Part shown: positions 42,621 through 49,774 of the stretch, piece after piece | Position numbering within the stretch: position 1 is the first letter of the stretch | How the letters are laid out: each line of letters opens with the position of its first letter | Assembly (NCBI GenBank): GCA_045616665.1 | Contig: JAZLHE010000095.1 | Coordinates: 1 to 64,000, forward strand | Reading direction: 5' to 3' | Source: RUG11690 sp045616665 | GTDB taxonomy: Bacteria; Bacteroidota; Bacteroidia; Bacteroidales; WCHB1-69 | DNA: 64,000 bases | Translations under genes and position numbers: made by a program | The notes under the pieces: generated by a model | Told to the model about the DNA's origin: nothing | Database searches by the model: none | The model's input: only the letters and a program-made list of their open reading frames with translations

Positions 42621-42662
42621 AAAAAAAAATCCCTGTAAACTTATTTACAGGGATTTTTTTTT
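42621..42662. terminator. Bidirectional terminator between higA and oadB
   Basis: AAAATCCCTGTAAA-CTTAT-TTACAGGGATTTT with A-tract on the left and T-tract on the right, so it can end both the plus-strand toxin-antitoxin transcript and the convergent decarboxylase operon. Confidence 0.92.
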
Positions 42663-42685
42663 ATATTAATAACGAATTGTTTTTA

Positions 42686-43831
42686 TTAGTATAAGAAGCT
42701 CAACAAGATACCGGCGGCTACCGCACTACCGATAACACCGGCTACGTTGGGGCCCATTGCGTGCATCAGCAGGTAGTTGGTCTTGTCGTATTTCAAACCT
42801 TCCACGTTGGAAACACGGGCACTGTCGGGAACGGCAGATACACCGGAGTTGCCGATAAGCGGGTTGATCTTGTTTCCTTCTTTCAAGAAGAGGTTGAAAA
42901 TCTTAACGAACAAAACGCCACAAGCAGTTGCGATGACAAACGAGAACGCACCCAAAACGAAAATCAGGATTGATTCCACTTTCAAGAAGGTGCTGGCCTG
43001 AGTTGAACAACCAACGGTCAAACCGATAAGGATGGTAACAATATCGATGAGGGCATTGGATGCGGTGTTGGCCAAACGCTTGGTTACAGAGCTTTCTTTC
43101 AGTAAGTTACCGAAGAATAGCATACCCAGCAATGGAAGACCTGTCGGTACGAGGAACGCGGTCAAGAGGATGCACAAGAGCGGGAACATTACCTTTTCTC
43201 TGTGGCTGACGGCTCTTGGAGGACGCATTCTGATGAGGCGTTCCTTCTTGGTGGTGAGCAATCTCATAATTGGCGGCTGGATAACGGGAACCAAAGCCAT
43301 ATAGGAGTATGCTGAAATGGCGATGGCACCCATCAGGCTTGGAGCCAGTTTGGAGGAGATGAAGATGGCGGTAGGACCGTCAGCGCCACCGATGATGCCG
43401 ATAGCACCAGCTTCCATTGGAGTGAAACCCAAAGCCAAGGCGGCTGCGTAAGCGGCAAAAATGCCACCTTGAGCGGCCGCGCCAATTAAGATTAACTTAG
43501 GGTTGGAAATCAGGGCCGAGAAATCGGTCATGGCACCGATACCAAGGAATATCAATGGCGGATAAACGCCTTTCAATACACCAAAGTACAGGTAGTTGAG
43601 TACAGAACCGTTCTCGTAAACACCTACTTGCAAACCATCGGTGAAAGGAATGTTGCCCAAGATGATACCGAATCCGATAGGAATCAGCAGCATGGGTTCG
43701 TATTCCTTGACGATGGCCAGGGTGATAAATATAAGTCCGACGACAATCATAATCAAATTACCCAATTCGCAGTTGGCGAAGCCGGAATAATCGAAGAATT
43801 GCTTCAGACCTTCAATAAAAAATTCCTTCAT
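42686..43831 (-). CDS. Sodium-pumping decarboxylase beta subunit
   Basis: 381 residues, multi-pass (about 9-11 helices). Family landmarks: LIFLGIGAMTDFSALISNPKLILIGAAAQGGIFAAY, GAIGIIGGADGPTAIFISSKLAPSLMGAIAISAYSYMALVP, and the C-terminal SGVSAVPDSARVSNVEGLKYD with NYLLMHAMGPNVAGVIGSAVAAG. This subunit removes CO2 from carboxybiotin and moves Na+ out. Last gene of a four-gene operon (carboxyltransferase, OadG-like, biotin carrier, beta); ends at the shared terminator. Confidence 0.95.
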   Translation of the reverse strand: MKEFFIEGLKQFFDYSGFANCELGNLIMIVVGLIFITLAIVKEYEPMLLIPIGFGIILGNIPFTDGLQVGVYENGSVLNYLYFGVLKGVYPPLIFLGIGAMTDFSALISNPKLILIGAAAQGGIFAAYAAALALGFTPMEAGAIGIIGGADGPTAIFISSKLAPSLMGAIAISAYSYMALVPVIQPPIMRLLTTKKERLIRMRPPRAVSHREKVMFPLLCILLTAFLVPTGLPLLGMLFFGNLLKESSVTKRLANTASNALIDIVTILIGLTVGCSTQASTFLKVESILIFVLGAFSFVIATACGVLFVKIFNLFLKEGNKINPLIGNSGVSAVPDSARVSNVEGLKYDKTNYLLMHAMGPNVAGVIGSAVAAGILLSFLY

Positions 43832-43868
43832 TATCTAAAGTTTTATTGTTTTACGATTAATAATTCTG

Positions 43869-44306
43869 TTATTCTAAAACGATGAGGACATCACCTTCCA
43901 TTACGGAATCGCCTTTGCGAGCTCTGATCTGCTTGATTACGCAGTCTTTGGGAGCGTCAATGTTGTTTTCCATCTTCATAGCTTCGAGCAACATAACGTG
44001 CTGACCGGCTTTGACGCTGTCACCTTCGTGAACGAATACGTCCAAAACAACGCCTGGAAGCGGAGATTTGATGGCGGCACCGCTGGCGGTAGGAGCTGCC
44101 GGTGCTTTTGATACATTGGCTTGGGTGGTGCCTGCTTTTGGAGCTGCAGGTGCGGCTACTTTCACGACCTTGGGAGTGGGAACCTTCATCTCTAACTCTA
44201 CGGTATAGGGCGTGCGATTGACTTCCACTTCGGCTTTGCCGTCTTCAATGTTGTTGATGTCAACAGTGTATTTGTTGCCGTTAATGGTAAATTTATAGGT
44301 TTTCAT
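43869..44306 (-). CDS. Biotin carrier subunit of the decarboxylase
   Basis: 145 residues. A short N-terminal beta region, an Ala/Pro-rich linker (AAPAAPKAGTTQANVSKAPA), and a biotinyl domain with the attachment motif EAMKMEN (biotinylated Lys) in LLEAMKMENNIDAP. It shuttles carboxybiotin between the carboxyltransferase and the membrane subunit. 37 bases upstream of the beta gene. Cytoplasmic, bound to the complex. Confidence 0.94.
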   Translation of the reverse strand: MKTYKFTINGNKYTVDINNIEDGKAEVEVNRTPYTVELEMKVPTPKVVKVAAPAAPKAGTTQANVSKAPAAPTASGAAIKSPLPGVVLDVFVHEGDSVKAGQHVMLLEAMKMENNIDAPKDCVIKQIRARKGDSVMEGDVLIVLE

Positions 44307-44338
44307 TGTAATCTAAATTGTTTTAATGAATTAATCCG

Positions 44339-45307
44339 TTATCTGCGTCTTGTGACTTTCTTCATCACCAAATTTTTTTGTGACCAAGGGGAATAATGCT
44401 TTGAAGGCATATCAATGGTGATGATTTCGCTTTCTTCATCGTGCTGACTGTTGGTGAACAGGTGTAATGCCATTGTGATGGCTGCCAGTTCTTCACCGGT
44501 AGGACCTTCCGTGCCGATAACCGCTTTCTCTGTGTTTGTGTTGGCAGTGGAAGTGGCGGTTTGTGCTTGGCCGGCTTTGCGGTCTTTGCGAGTGCTAATG
44601 AAACCGAAAATCTTCAACATAATGAAAATCATAATCAAAGCGGCAAATACTACACTGATGGAAATGACTGCCAAACCGATACCGTGGGGGTCGCTTTTTT
44701 GCAGATGTTCCGATTTCGTGGCACCCACGTGTACCTTGTTGGTGGAGCCAGGTGTGAAGTAGTCGAGGATAGCCATATTGCTGACCGTCTTTCCGTTTTC
44801 ATCAGTAATCGTGCTGACACCATCGTCAATGCAGCCGTAAGATTGGGCAACATTAGCCAAGTTGGCGGGGTAGTGGAAGATGTCGATCAGTGTTTTACCA
44901 TTTGAGCTAATCAATGCGATGTAGTGGTTTGAGGACGTATTGGGATCAAAGTTGGTATGGTATGTGCCATAAAGCGGTGCGTTGTCCAAGTAGAACACCA
45001 GCATACTGCGTTGAGGAATCAGCGTGGTGGGATCGGTGGAAGGAATACGATACCAGTTGCTGTAGTCACCGGCAGCCAAACCCGTGGTGTCGTCGGTGAG
45101 GAAGCATCCAGCGATATTGACGCTGTTGTACGCCGTGTTGAAAATCTCAACCCAAGGTACGTGGCGGCCGTATTCGTCAACATAGTTTGAGTCGTTTTTG
45201 ATAAGCAGCTCGTTGATACGCAAGTCGCTTACCTGCTGTCCGAACAGGGTGGTACCTGCCAGAAGAACGACGCAAAGTGTTAATAGTTTATGTTTAATAT
45301 TATTCAT
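44339..45307 (-). CDS. OadG-like subunit fused to an exported lamin-tail domain
   Basis: 322 residues. A signal peptide (to ...TTLFGQ) is followed by a lamin-tail domain (about 25-160: LRINELLIKNDSNYVDEYGRH, WVEIFNTAYNSVNIAGCFLTDD), then one membrane helix (about 210-235, GLAVISISVVFAALIMIFIMLKIFGFI) and a charged cytosolic tail with TGEELAAITMALHLF. The helix plus tail are OadG-like and anchor the pump. The lamin-tail part would lie outside the membrane. The second gene of the operon, 30 bases after the carboxyltransferase. Confidence 0.85.
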   Translation of the reverse strand: MNNIKHKLLTLCVVLLAGTTLFGQQVSDLRINELLIKNDSNYVDEYGRHVPWVEIFNTAYNSVNIAGCFLTDDTTGLAAGDYSNWYRIPSTDPTTLIPQRSMLVFYLDNAPLYGTYHTNFDPNTSSNHYIALISSNGKTLIDIFHYPANLANVAQSYGCIDDGVSTITDENGKTVSNMAILDYFTPGSTNKVHVGATKSEHLQKSDPHGIGLAVISISVVFAALIMIFIMLKIFGFISTRKDRKAGQAQTATSTANTNTEKAVIGTEGPTGEELAAITMALHLFTNSQHDEESEIITIDMPSKHYSPWSQKNLVMKKVTRRR

Positions 45308-45337
45308 TAGTAATTATTCTTTTAGATTGATAAACAA

Positions 45338-46897
45338 TTATAATGGAAGGTTGTCGTGTTTCTTGGCAGGATTTTCCAGACGTTTGTTTCTGAGAGATTC
45401 CAAAGCTCTGATGACACGGAAACGGGTGTTGCGAGGTTCGATGACGTCATCGATGTAGCCATACTTGGCAGCCACATACGGATTGGCAAACGCATCTCTG
45501 TATTCACCTTCTTTTTCGGCGATGAATTCAGCCTGTTTCTGAGGATCTTCGATAGCTTTGATTTCCTTGCCCATTAAGATTTCCACTGCGCCTTTACCAC
45601 CCATAACGGCGATTTCGGCGGTTGGCCAAGCGTAGTTGATATCGCCGCGGAGGTGTTTAGAACTCATTACGCAATAAGCGCCGCCATAGTTCTTACGCAA
45701 GATGACGGTAACTTTTGGAACAGTGCATTCGCCGTAAGCGTAAAGCAATTTTGCACCGTGTAAAATGATGCCGCCGTATTCCTGTGCCGTGCCGGGAAGG
45801 AAGCCGGGAACGTCAACCAAGGTCACCAATGGAATGTTGAATGCGTCGCAGAAACGGACGAAACGAGCACCCTTGCGAGAAGCATTGATATCAAGCACAC
45901 CAGCCAGATATTTTGGCTGATTGGCTACGATACCTACCGACATACCGTTGAAACGGGCAAAACCGATAATGAGGTTTGGCGCGTAATTGGGCTGTATTTC
46001 CAAGAATTTGCCGTTATCCACAATGCCGTTGATGACTTCTTTCACATCGTAAGGCTTGTTAGGATTGTCAGGAATGATGGCATTCAAAGAGTCTTCCAGA
46101 CGGTTGATGGGGTCATCGCAAGGAATGGTGGGAGCTTCTTCCATGTTGTTGGAAGGAATGTATGACATCAATTCACGCAATAAGGCAATGCCTTCTTCTT
46201 CGCTGTCAACGGCAAAGTGGGCAACGCCTGATTTTGATGAATGAATGGAAGCTCCACCCAAGTCTTCAACAGTTACGTCCTCGTTGGTCACGGTTTTGAC
46301 GACCTTTGGACCGGTAACGAACATATAGCTGGTGTTTTTGCGCATCATGATGAAGTCGGTCAAAGCAGGTGAATAAACGGCACCACCGGCACAGGGACCG
46401 AAGATGGCGGAAATCTGTGGAACAACGCCTGAAGCCAAAATGTTGCGCTGGAAGATTTCGGCATATCCTGCCAAGCTGTTAACGCCTTCCTGGATACGTG
46501 CTCCACCGGAATCGTTGAAGCCGACAACTGGTGCGCCAACCTTCATTGCCTGATCCATCACCTTGCATATTTTTTGAGCAAATGTTTCTGACAAAGAACC
46601 TCCGAAAACGGTGAAATCTTGTGAGAAAACATAGACCAAACGTCCTTCTACGGTACCATAACCGGTAACGACACCGTCGGAAAGGTATTTTTCTTTTTCC
46701 AATCCGAAATTGGTACAACGGTGGGAAACGAACATATCGAATTCCTCGAAGCTTCCCTCGTCAAGGAACATCAGGATTCGTTCACGTGCTGTGAACTTCC
46801 CTTGCGAATGCTGCTTTTCAATACGCTTTTCTCCGCCACCCAAACGGGCTTTGTTGCGCAATTCCAGCAATTCGTTTATTTTTTCTTGCATTGTCAT
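45338..46897 (-). CDS. mmdA: Methylmalonyl-CoA (acyl-CoA) carboxyltransferase alpha subunit
   Basis: 519 residues. Carboxyltransferase of the crotonase superfamily: GKFTARERILMFLDEGSFEE, FSQDFTVFGGSLSE, VGFNDSGGARIQEGVNSL (oxyanion hole), IFGPCAGGAVYSPALTDF, and PGFLPGTAQEYGGIILHGAKLLYAY plus KNYGGAYCVMSSKH. It moves CO2 from the acyl-CoA to biotin; methylmalonyl-CoA is the usual substrate with this gene set, linking succinate to propionate formation. An ATG two codons downstream (46891) is an alternative start. Confidence 0.94.
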   Translation of the reverse strand: MTMQEKINELLELRNKARLGGGEKRIEKQHSQGKFTARERILMFLDEGSFEEFDMFVSHRCTNFGLEKEKYLSDGVVTGYGTVEGRLVYVFSQDFTVFGGSLSETFAQKICKVMDQAMKVGAPVVGFNDSGGARIQEGVNSLAGYAEIFQRNILASGVVPQISAIFGPCAGGAVYSPALTDFIMMRKNTSYMFVTGPKVVKTVTNEDVTVEDLGGASIHSSKSGVAHFAVDSEEEGIALLRELMSYIPSNNMEEAPTIPCDDPINRLEDSLNAIIPDNPNKPYDVKEVINGIVDNGKFLEIQPNYAPNLIIGFARFNGMSVGIVANQPKYLAGVLDINASRKGARFVRFCDAFNIPLVTLVDVPGFLPGTAQEYGGIILHGAKLLYAYGECTVPKVTVILRKNYGGAYCVMSSKHLRGDINYAWPTAEIAVMGGKGAVEILMGKEIKAIEDPQKQAEFIAEKEGEYRDAFANPYVAAKYGYIDDVIEPRNTRFRVIRALESLRNKRLENPAKKHDNLPL

Positions 46898-46975
46898 AAG
46901 TTGATAATTTTTAATGATTTATATTGAATTATATTATGGTCTTCAAATATTTAGGCATTATAAATTAATTTGGTG

Positions 46976-47029
46976 CAAAAATAGTAAAAAAAAGGGGATT
47001 TTGCAAATAAAAAAATCCCTTTTTTTTGT
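46976..47029 (-). promoter_or_regulatory. Terminator and adjoining -7 box ahead of mmdA
   Basis: On the minus strand an AAAGGGATTTT...AAAATCCCCTTTT hairpin with T-run (about 46985-47029) ends the transcript of the HU-SPOR gene. Directly after it, TATTTTTG (46976-46983) is the -7 box for the decarboxylase operon, with a leader of about 70 bases. Confidence 0.75.
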
Positions 47030-47136
47030 AGAAAATCAGTTTGCTGTTTTAGTCGCTTAAAATGCGGCAGAAACTTGCTGAATATTGTATGCTAAACTTT
47101 AATAAACGATAGTGGTAAATTGACAGATAATCAATT

Positions 47137-48351
47137 CTAATTCAATACCCAATATTTTGGATTGACGGAATCTCTAAAGTTTTCAGCATCTGCTTCATTG
47201 TCGAAAATGCCAATGCAAACCCGCAAATTGGAAACGCCATCTTGCTTGACAGCCTTTGGGTTATATTTTTCAAGGTGTTGTTGCTTGATGTGTTTGCGGA
47301 CGTCGGCCTCGGTTGGAAAGCTGCCTGCGATGACGTAGTGCTTGCCCTTCTCGAAGCGAATAATGAAATTTCCGTCATCGGCCAAATTGCCAGATGGTGT
47401 TGGAGAAGCATTACCCAATGTGACGTTCGCTTGCTTGTCCGTTTCGTTTTCACTGGCTTCAGTATAATCAGTTTCAGCTTCTTCCGGTACGGAATCTGTT
47501 TCAGACGGAATTACTTCGTATGTTTCGGTGGAATAATCTTCTGGTTCCTGCGCTTCTATTTCTTCTGCACTTCCACGTTCAATATGCTGATTGTAAAATG
47601 CTTCAATCTTTTCTCTGAAAATGTAGCCAAGTGTATCCAAAATTGCTAAAACCACTATGATAATCACAATGACGAGCCAAGCGCGGCGTTTTTTCGGCTT
47701 CTTTGTTGACGTGTCCTCATCATTTTTTTCTTCTTCTTCTTCATTGCCGTTATTATTTTCATCGCCATTCTCTTCAACAGTCGTAACAATCTCGTCACTC
47801 TCAACCAACGTCGTTTGTTTTTCTTCTTCAACAACTTCAACGTCAGACTTTTCAATTTCGGCAATAGTTGACGATGCTTCTTCGCTTTCGGTTGTTGGAG
47901 TGTCGTCTTCCTTTTCTTCTTGATTTTCAACAGTTGCTCCGATGGTTTGATGACTTAAGGGAACGGTTTCCATTCCTTCAAACTCCAAATTTAATTCTGC
48001 TATACGGTCACTTTCGAAAGTGATGATTCCGTTGCTGTTTTTGGCAAAAGTGCCGAAATTTTCAAAACTGACGCTTTTGTTGTTGTCTAAGGCATTTTTT
48101 AATTCGCTGACCCACTGGTTGACTTTGACGGTGGCGTCAGAAGTGAGTATGCCGGCTTTCATCGAAACAAACATCGTGAAAGCAAAACCATTACCGTCGT
48201 AATTGGGGTCGAAAACCACCTTGTGGCAGGGCGGAATGATTTGACCGTCACGAATTTGAGCTGCTTGATATTGTTGAGTAAACAGACCAAGATTGGTAAC
48301 AAATACCGATTCTTTTTCGGTAAGGGCCTTAATCAGATAAGTAACGATCAT
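47137..48351 (-). CDS. HU-CCDC81-type domain plus SPOR-domain membrane protein
   Basis: 404 residues. The N-terminal 120 residues (IVTYLIKALTEKESVFVTNLG, then ATVKVNQWVSELKNALDN and VSFENFGTF) form paired HU-like domains of the CCDC81 prokaryotic type. A long acidic linker (Glu/Asp-rich, about 140-215) leads to one membrane helix (about 222-244) and a C-terminal SPOR domain (about 330-404: HYVIAGSFPTEADVRKHI, LRVCIGIFDNEADAENF). SPOR domains bind denuded peptidoglycan at division sites. The cytosolic HU part could bind DNA. ATG overlaps the kdsB stop by four bases. Confidence 0.86.
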   Translation of the reverse strand: MIVTYLIKALTEKESVFVTNLGLFTQQYQAAQIRDGQIIPPCHKVVFDPNYDGNGFAFTMFVSMKAGILTSDATVKVNQWVSELKNALDNNKSVSFENFGTFAKNSNGIITFESDRIAELNLEFEGMETVPLSHQTIGATVENQEEKEDDTPTTESEEASSTIAEIEKSDVEVVEEEKQTTLVESDEIVTTVEENGDENNNGNEEEEEKNDEDTSTKKPKKRRAWLVIVIIIVVLAILDTLGYIFREKIEAFYNQHIERGSAEEIEAQEPEDYSTETYEVIPSETDSVPEEAETDYTEASENETDKQANVTLGNASPTPSGNLADDGNFIIRFEKGKHYVIAGSFPTEADVRKHIKQQHLEKYNPKAVKQDGVSNLRVCIGIFDNEADAENFRDSVNPKYWVLN

Positions 48352-49088
48352 AGCGTAAAATCTAAATTCTTAGTTTTTAATTTTTCCAGGTCTTCAGGGG
48401 TGTCAATGCCGATTCCTTCATATTGACAAACAGATACGTAAATAGAATAACCGTTTTCTATCCATCTCAATTGCTCGAGTTTTTCACTTTTTTCCAATGA
48501 AGATTCGGGAAGTTGAATGAGTTCCTGCAAGCATCGGTGCTTGTAGGCGTAAATTCCGATATGCTTGAAATAATTAGGCGTAAATTGTTGAGGATTACGT
48601 AGATATGGAATCGTATGGCGACTGAAGTAGATGGCTTTGCCGTTTTTGTCAAAAACAACTTTGACTTTGTTGGGATCCACGATTTCGTTTTCTTCAGTAA
48701 GTGGAGTAATAAGGGTGGAGATTTGTATATGTTCTTTTTTGATGTTATCAATCAATAAGTTGATGACTTCTTTGGTGATATAGGGTTCGTCACCTTGCAC
48801 GTTGATGATGACATCGTCTGGAGCCAAATGAAGTTTTCGGGCAGCTTCTCCGCAACGGTCCGTTCCTGATGGAAGAGTGGGGGAGGTCATCACGGCATTT
48901 CCACCAAAACTTTTTACGCGGTTTTCGATTCTGCTGTCGTCGGTGGCTACCGTTACGCAATCGGCTGCCGAAGTGCAAGCTGCTTCATATACCCATTGAA
49001 TCATCGGTTTCCCGTGAATGAGTGCCAGCGGCTTGCCTGGAAAACGCGTTGAGGCGTAGCGTGCGGGAATGATAATGTGAATGGCCAT
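48348..49088 (-). CDS. kdsB: 3-deoxy-manno-octulosonate cytidylyltransferase
   Basis: 246 residues, normal. Activates Kdo with CTP for lipid A-core synthesis in the cytoplasm. Motifs: IIPARYASTRFPGKPLALIHGKPMIQW (nucleotide loop), VTVATDD, VMTSPTLPSGTDRCGEAA, INVQGDEPYI (metal-binding Asp region), IYFSRHTIPY, HIGIYAYKHRCL and GIGIDTPEDLEKL. Confirms a Gram-negative outer membrane. Middle gene of the three-gene unit starting at 49706. Confidence 0.97.
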   Translation of the reverse strand: MAIHIIIPARYASTRFPGKPLALIHGKPMIQWVYEAACTSAADCVTVATDDSRIENRVKSFGGNAVMTSPTLPSGTDRCGEAARKLHLAPDDVIINVQGDEPYITKEVINLLIDNIKKEHIQISTLITPLTEENEIVDPNKVKVVFDKNGKAIYFSRHTIPYLRNPQQFTPNYFKHIGIYAYKHRCLQELIQLPESSLEKSEKLEQLRWIENGYSIYVSVCQYEGIGIDTPEDLEKLKTKNLDFTL

Positions 49089-49091
49089 ACC

Positions 49092-49706
49092 TTATTTGAA
49101 TAAACCGAATAATTCAGCATTGATTTTGTCAATGACGATACCGAAATCTTCGGCACGTTCCGCGAATTTGATGGTGTTAACGTCAATAACCAGCAATTTT
49201 CCAGGATATTTGGCTATCCAAGCTTCGTATTTTTCGTTCAAGTGCTGTAAATAGTCAATCCGGATGGTGTTTTCGTAGTCACGACCGCGCTTGTTGATTT
49301 GGGCAACCAAAGTCGGAATATCCGCTTTGAGATAAATCAGTAGGTCGGGAAATTCTAAAAATTGGGTCATCAGCTCAAAGAGAGAAATATAGTTGTCAAA
49401 ATCACGGGTCGGCATCAGTTGCATGTCGTGAAGATTGGGTGCGAAAATGTAGGCGTCTTCGTAGATGGTTCGGTCCTGAATGACGTCTTTCTTCTTTTTG
49501 CGTAAATCGATAACCTGTCTGAATCGGCTATTTAAAAAATAAACTTGGATGTTGAAAGACCAACGCTGCATGTCTTCATAAAAACTTGCTAAATAGGGGT
49601 TGTTTTCTACACTTTCGTACATTGGTTCCCAACCATAATGTTTTGCCAACATAGTGGTCAAGGTGGTTTTACCGGAACCTATATTTCCTGCTACGGCGAT
49701 ATGCAT
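49092..49706 (-). CDS. Deoxynucleoside kinase
   Basis: 204 residues. Phosphorylates deoxynucleosides for nucleotide salvage. P-loop AVAGNIGSGKTTLTTMLAKHY (8-15 GNIGSGKT), VENNPYLASFY, the DRT(I)YED motif QDRTIYEDAYIFA (general base region), and the lid ARG loop in INKRGRDYENTIRIDYLQHLNEKYE. Start follows a -7 box by 22 bases. Its stop lies 3 bases before the kdsB start. Confidence 0.93.
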   Translation of the reverse strand: MHIAVAGNIGSGKTTLTTMLAKHYGWEPMYESVENNPYLASFYEDMQRWSFNIQVYFLNSRFRQVIDLRKKKKDVIQDRTIYEDAYIFAPNLHDMQLMPTRDFDNYISLFELMTQFLEFPDLLIYLKADIPTLVAQINKRGRDYENTIRIDYLQHLNEKYEAWIAKYPGKLLVIDVNTIKFAERAEDFGIVIDKINAELFGLFK

Positions 49707-49728
49707 ATTACTTTTTTTTTATTGTTTG

Positions 49729-49736
49729 CAAATATA
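49729..49736 (-). promoter_or_regulatory. -7 box TATATTTG of dNK-kdsB-SPOR operon
   Basis: Minus-strand TATATTTG 22 bases before the kinase ATG. Confidence 0.65.
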
Positions 49737-49747
49737 CTATTTTTCTT

Positions 49748-49771
49748 AGACGCAAAATATTGCGTCTCTAC
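49748..49771. repeat. REP-like hairpin (AGACGCAA...TTGCGTCTCTAC)
   Basis: Perfect 8-bp stem AGACGCAA-AATA-TTGCGTCT lying in the 38-base stretch between the kinase promoter and the peptidase stop. It lacks a T-run on the peptidase strand. Shares GCGTCTCTAC with 40971-40980. Confidence 0.65.
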
Positions 49772-49774
49772 AAA

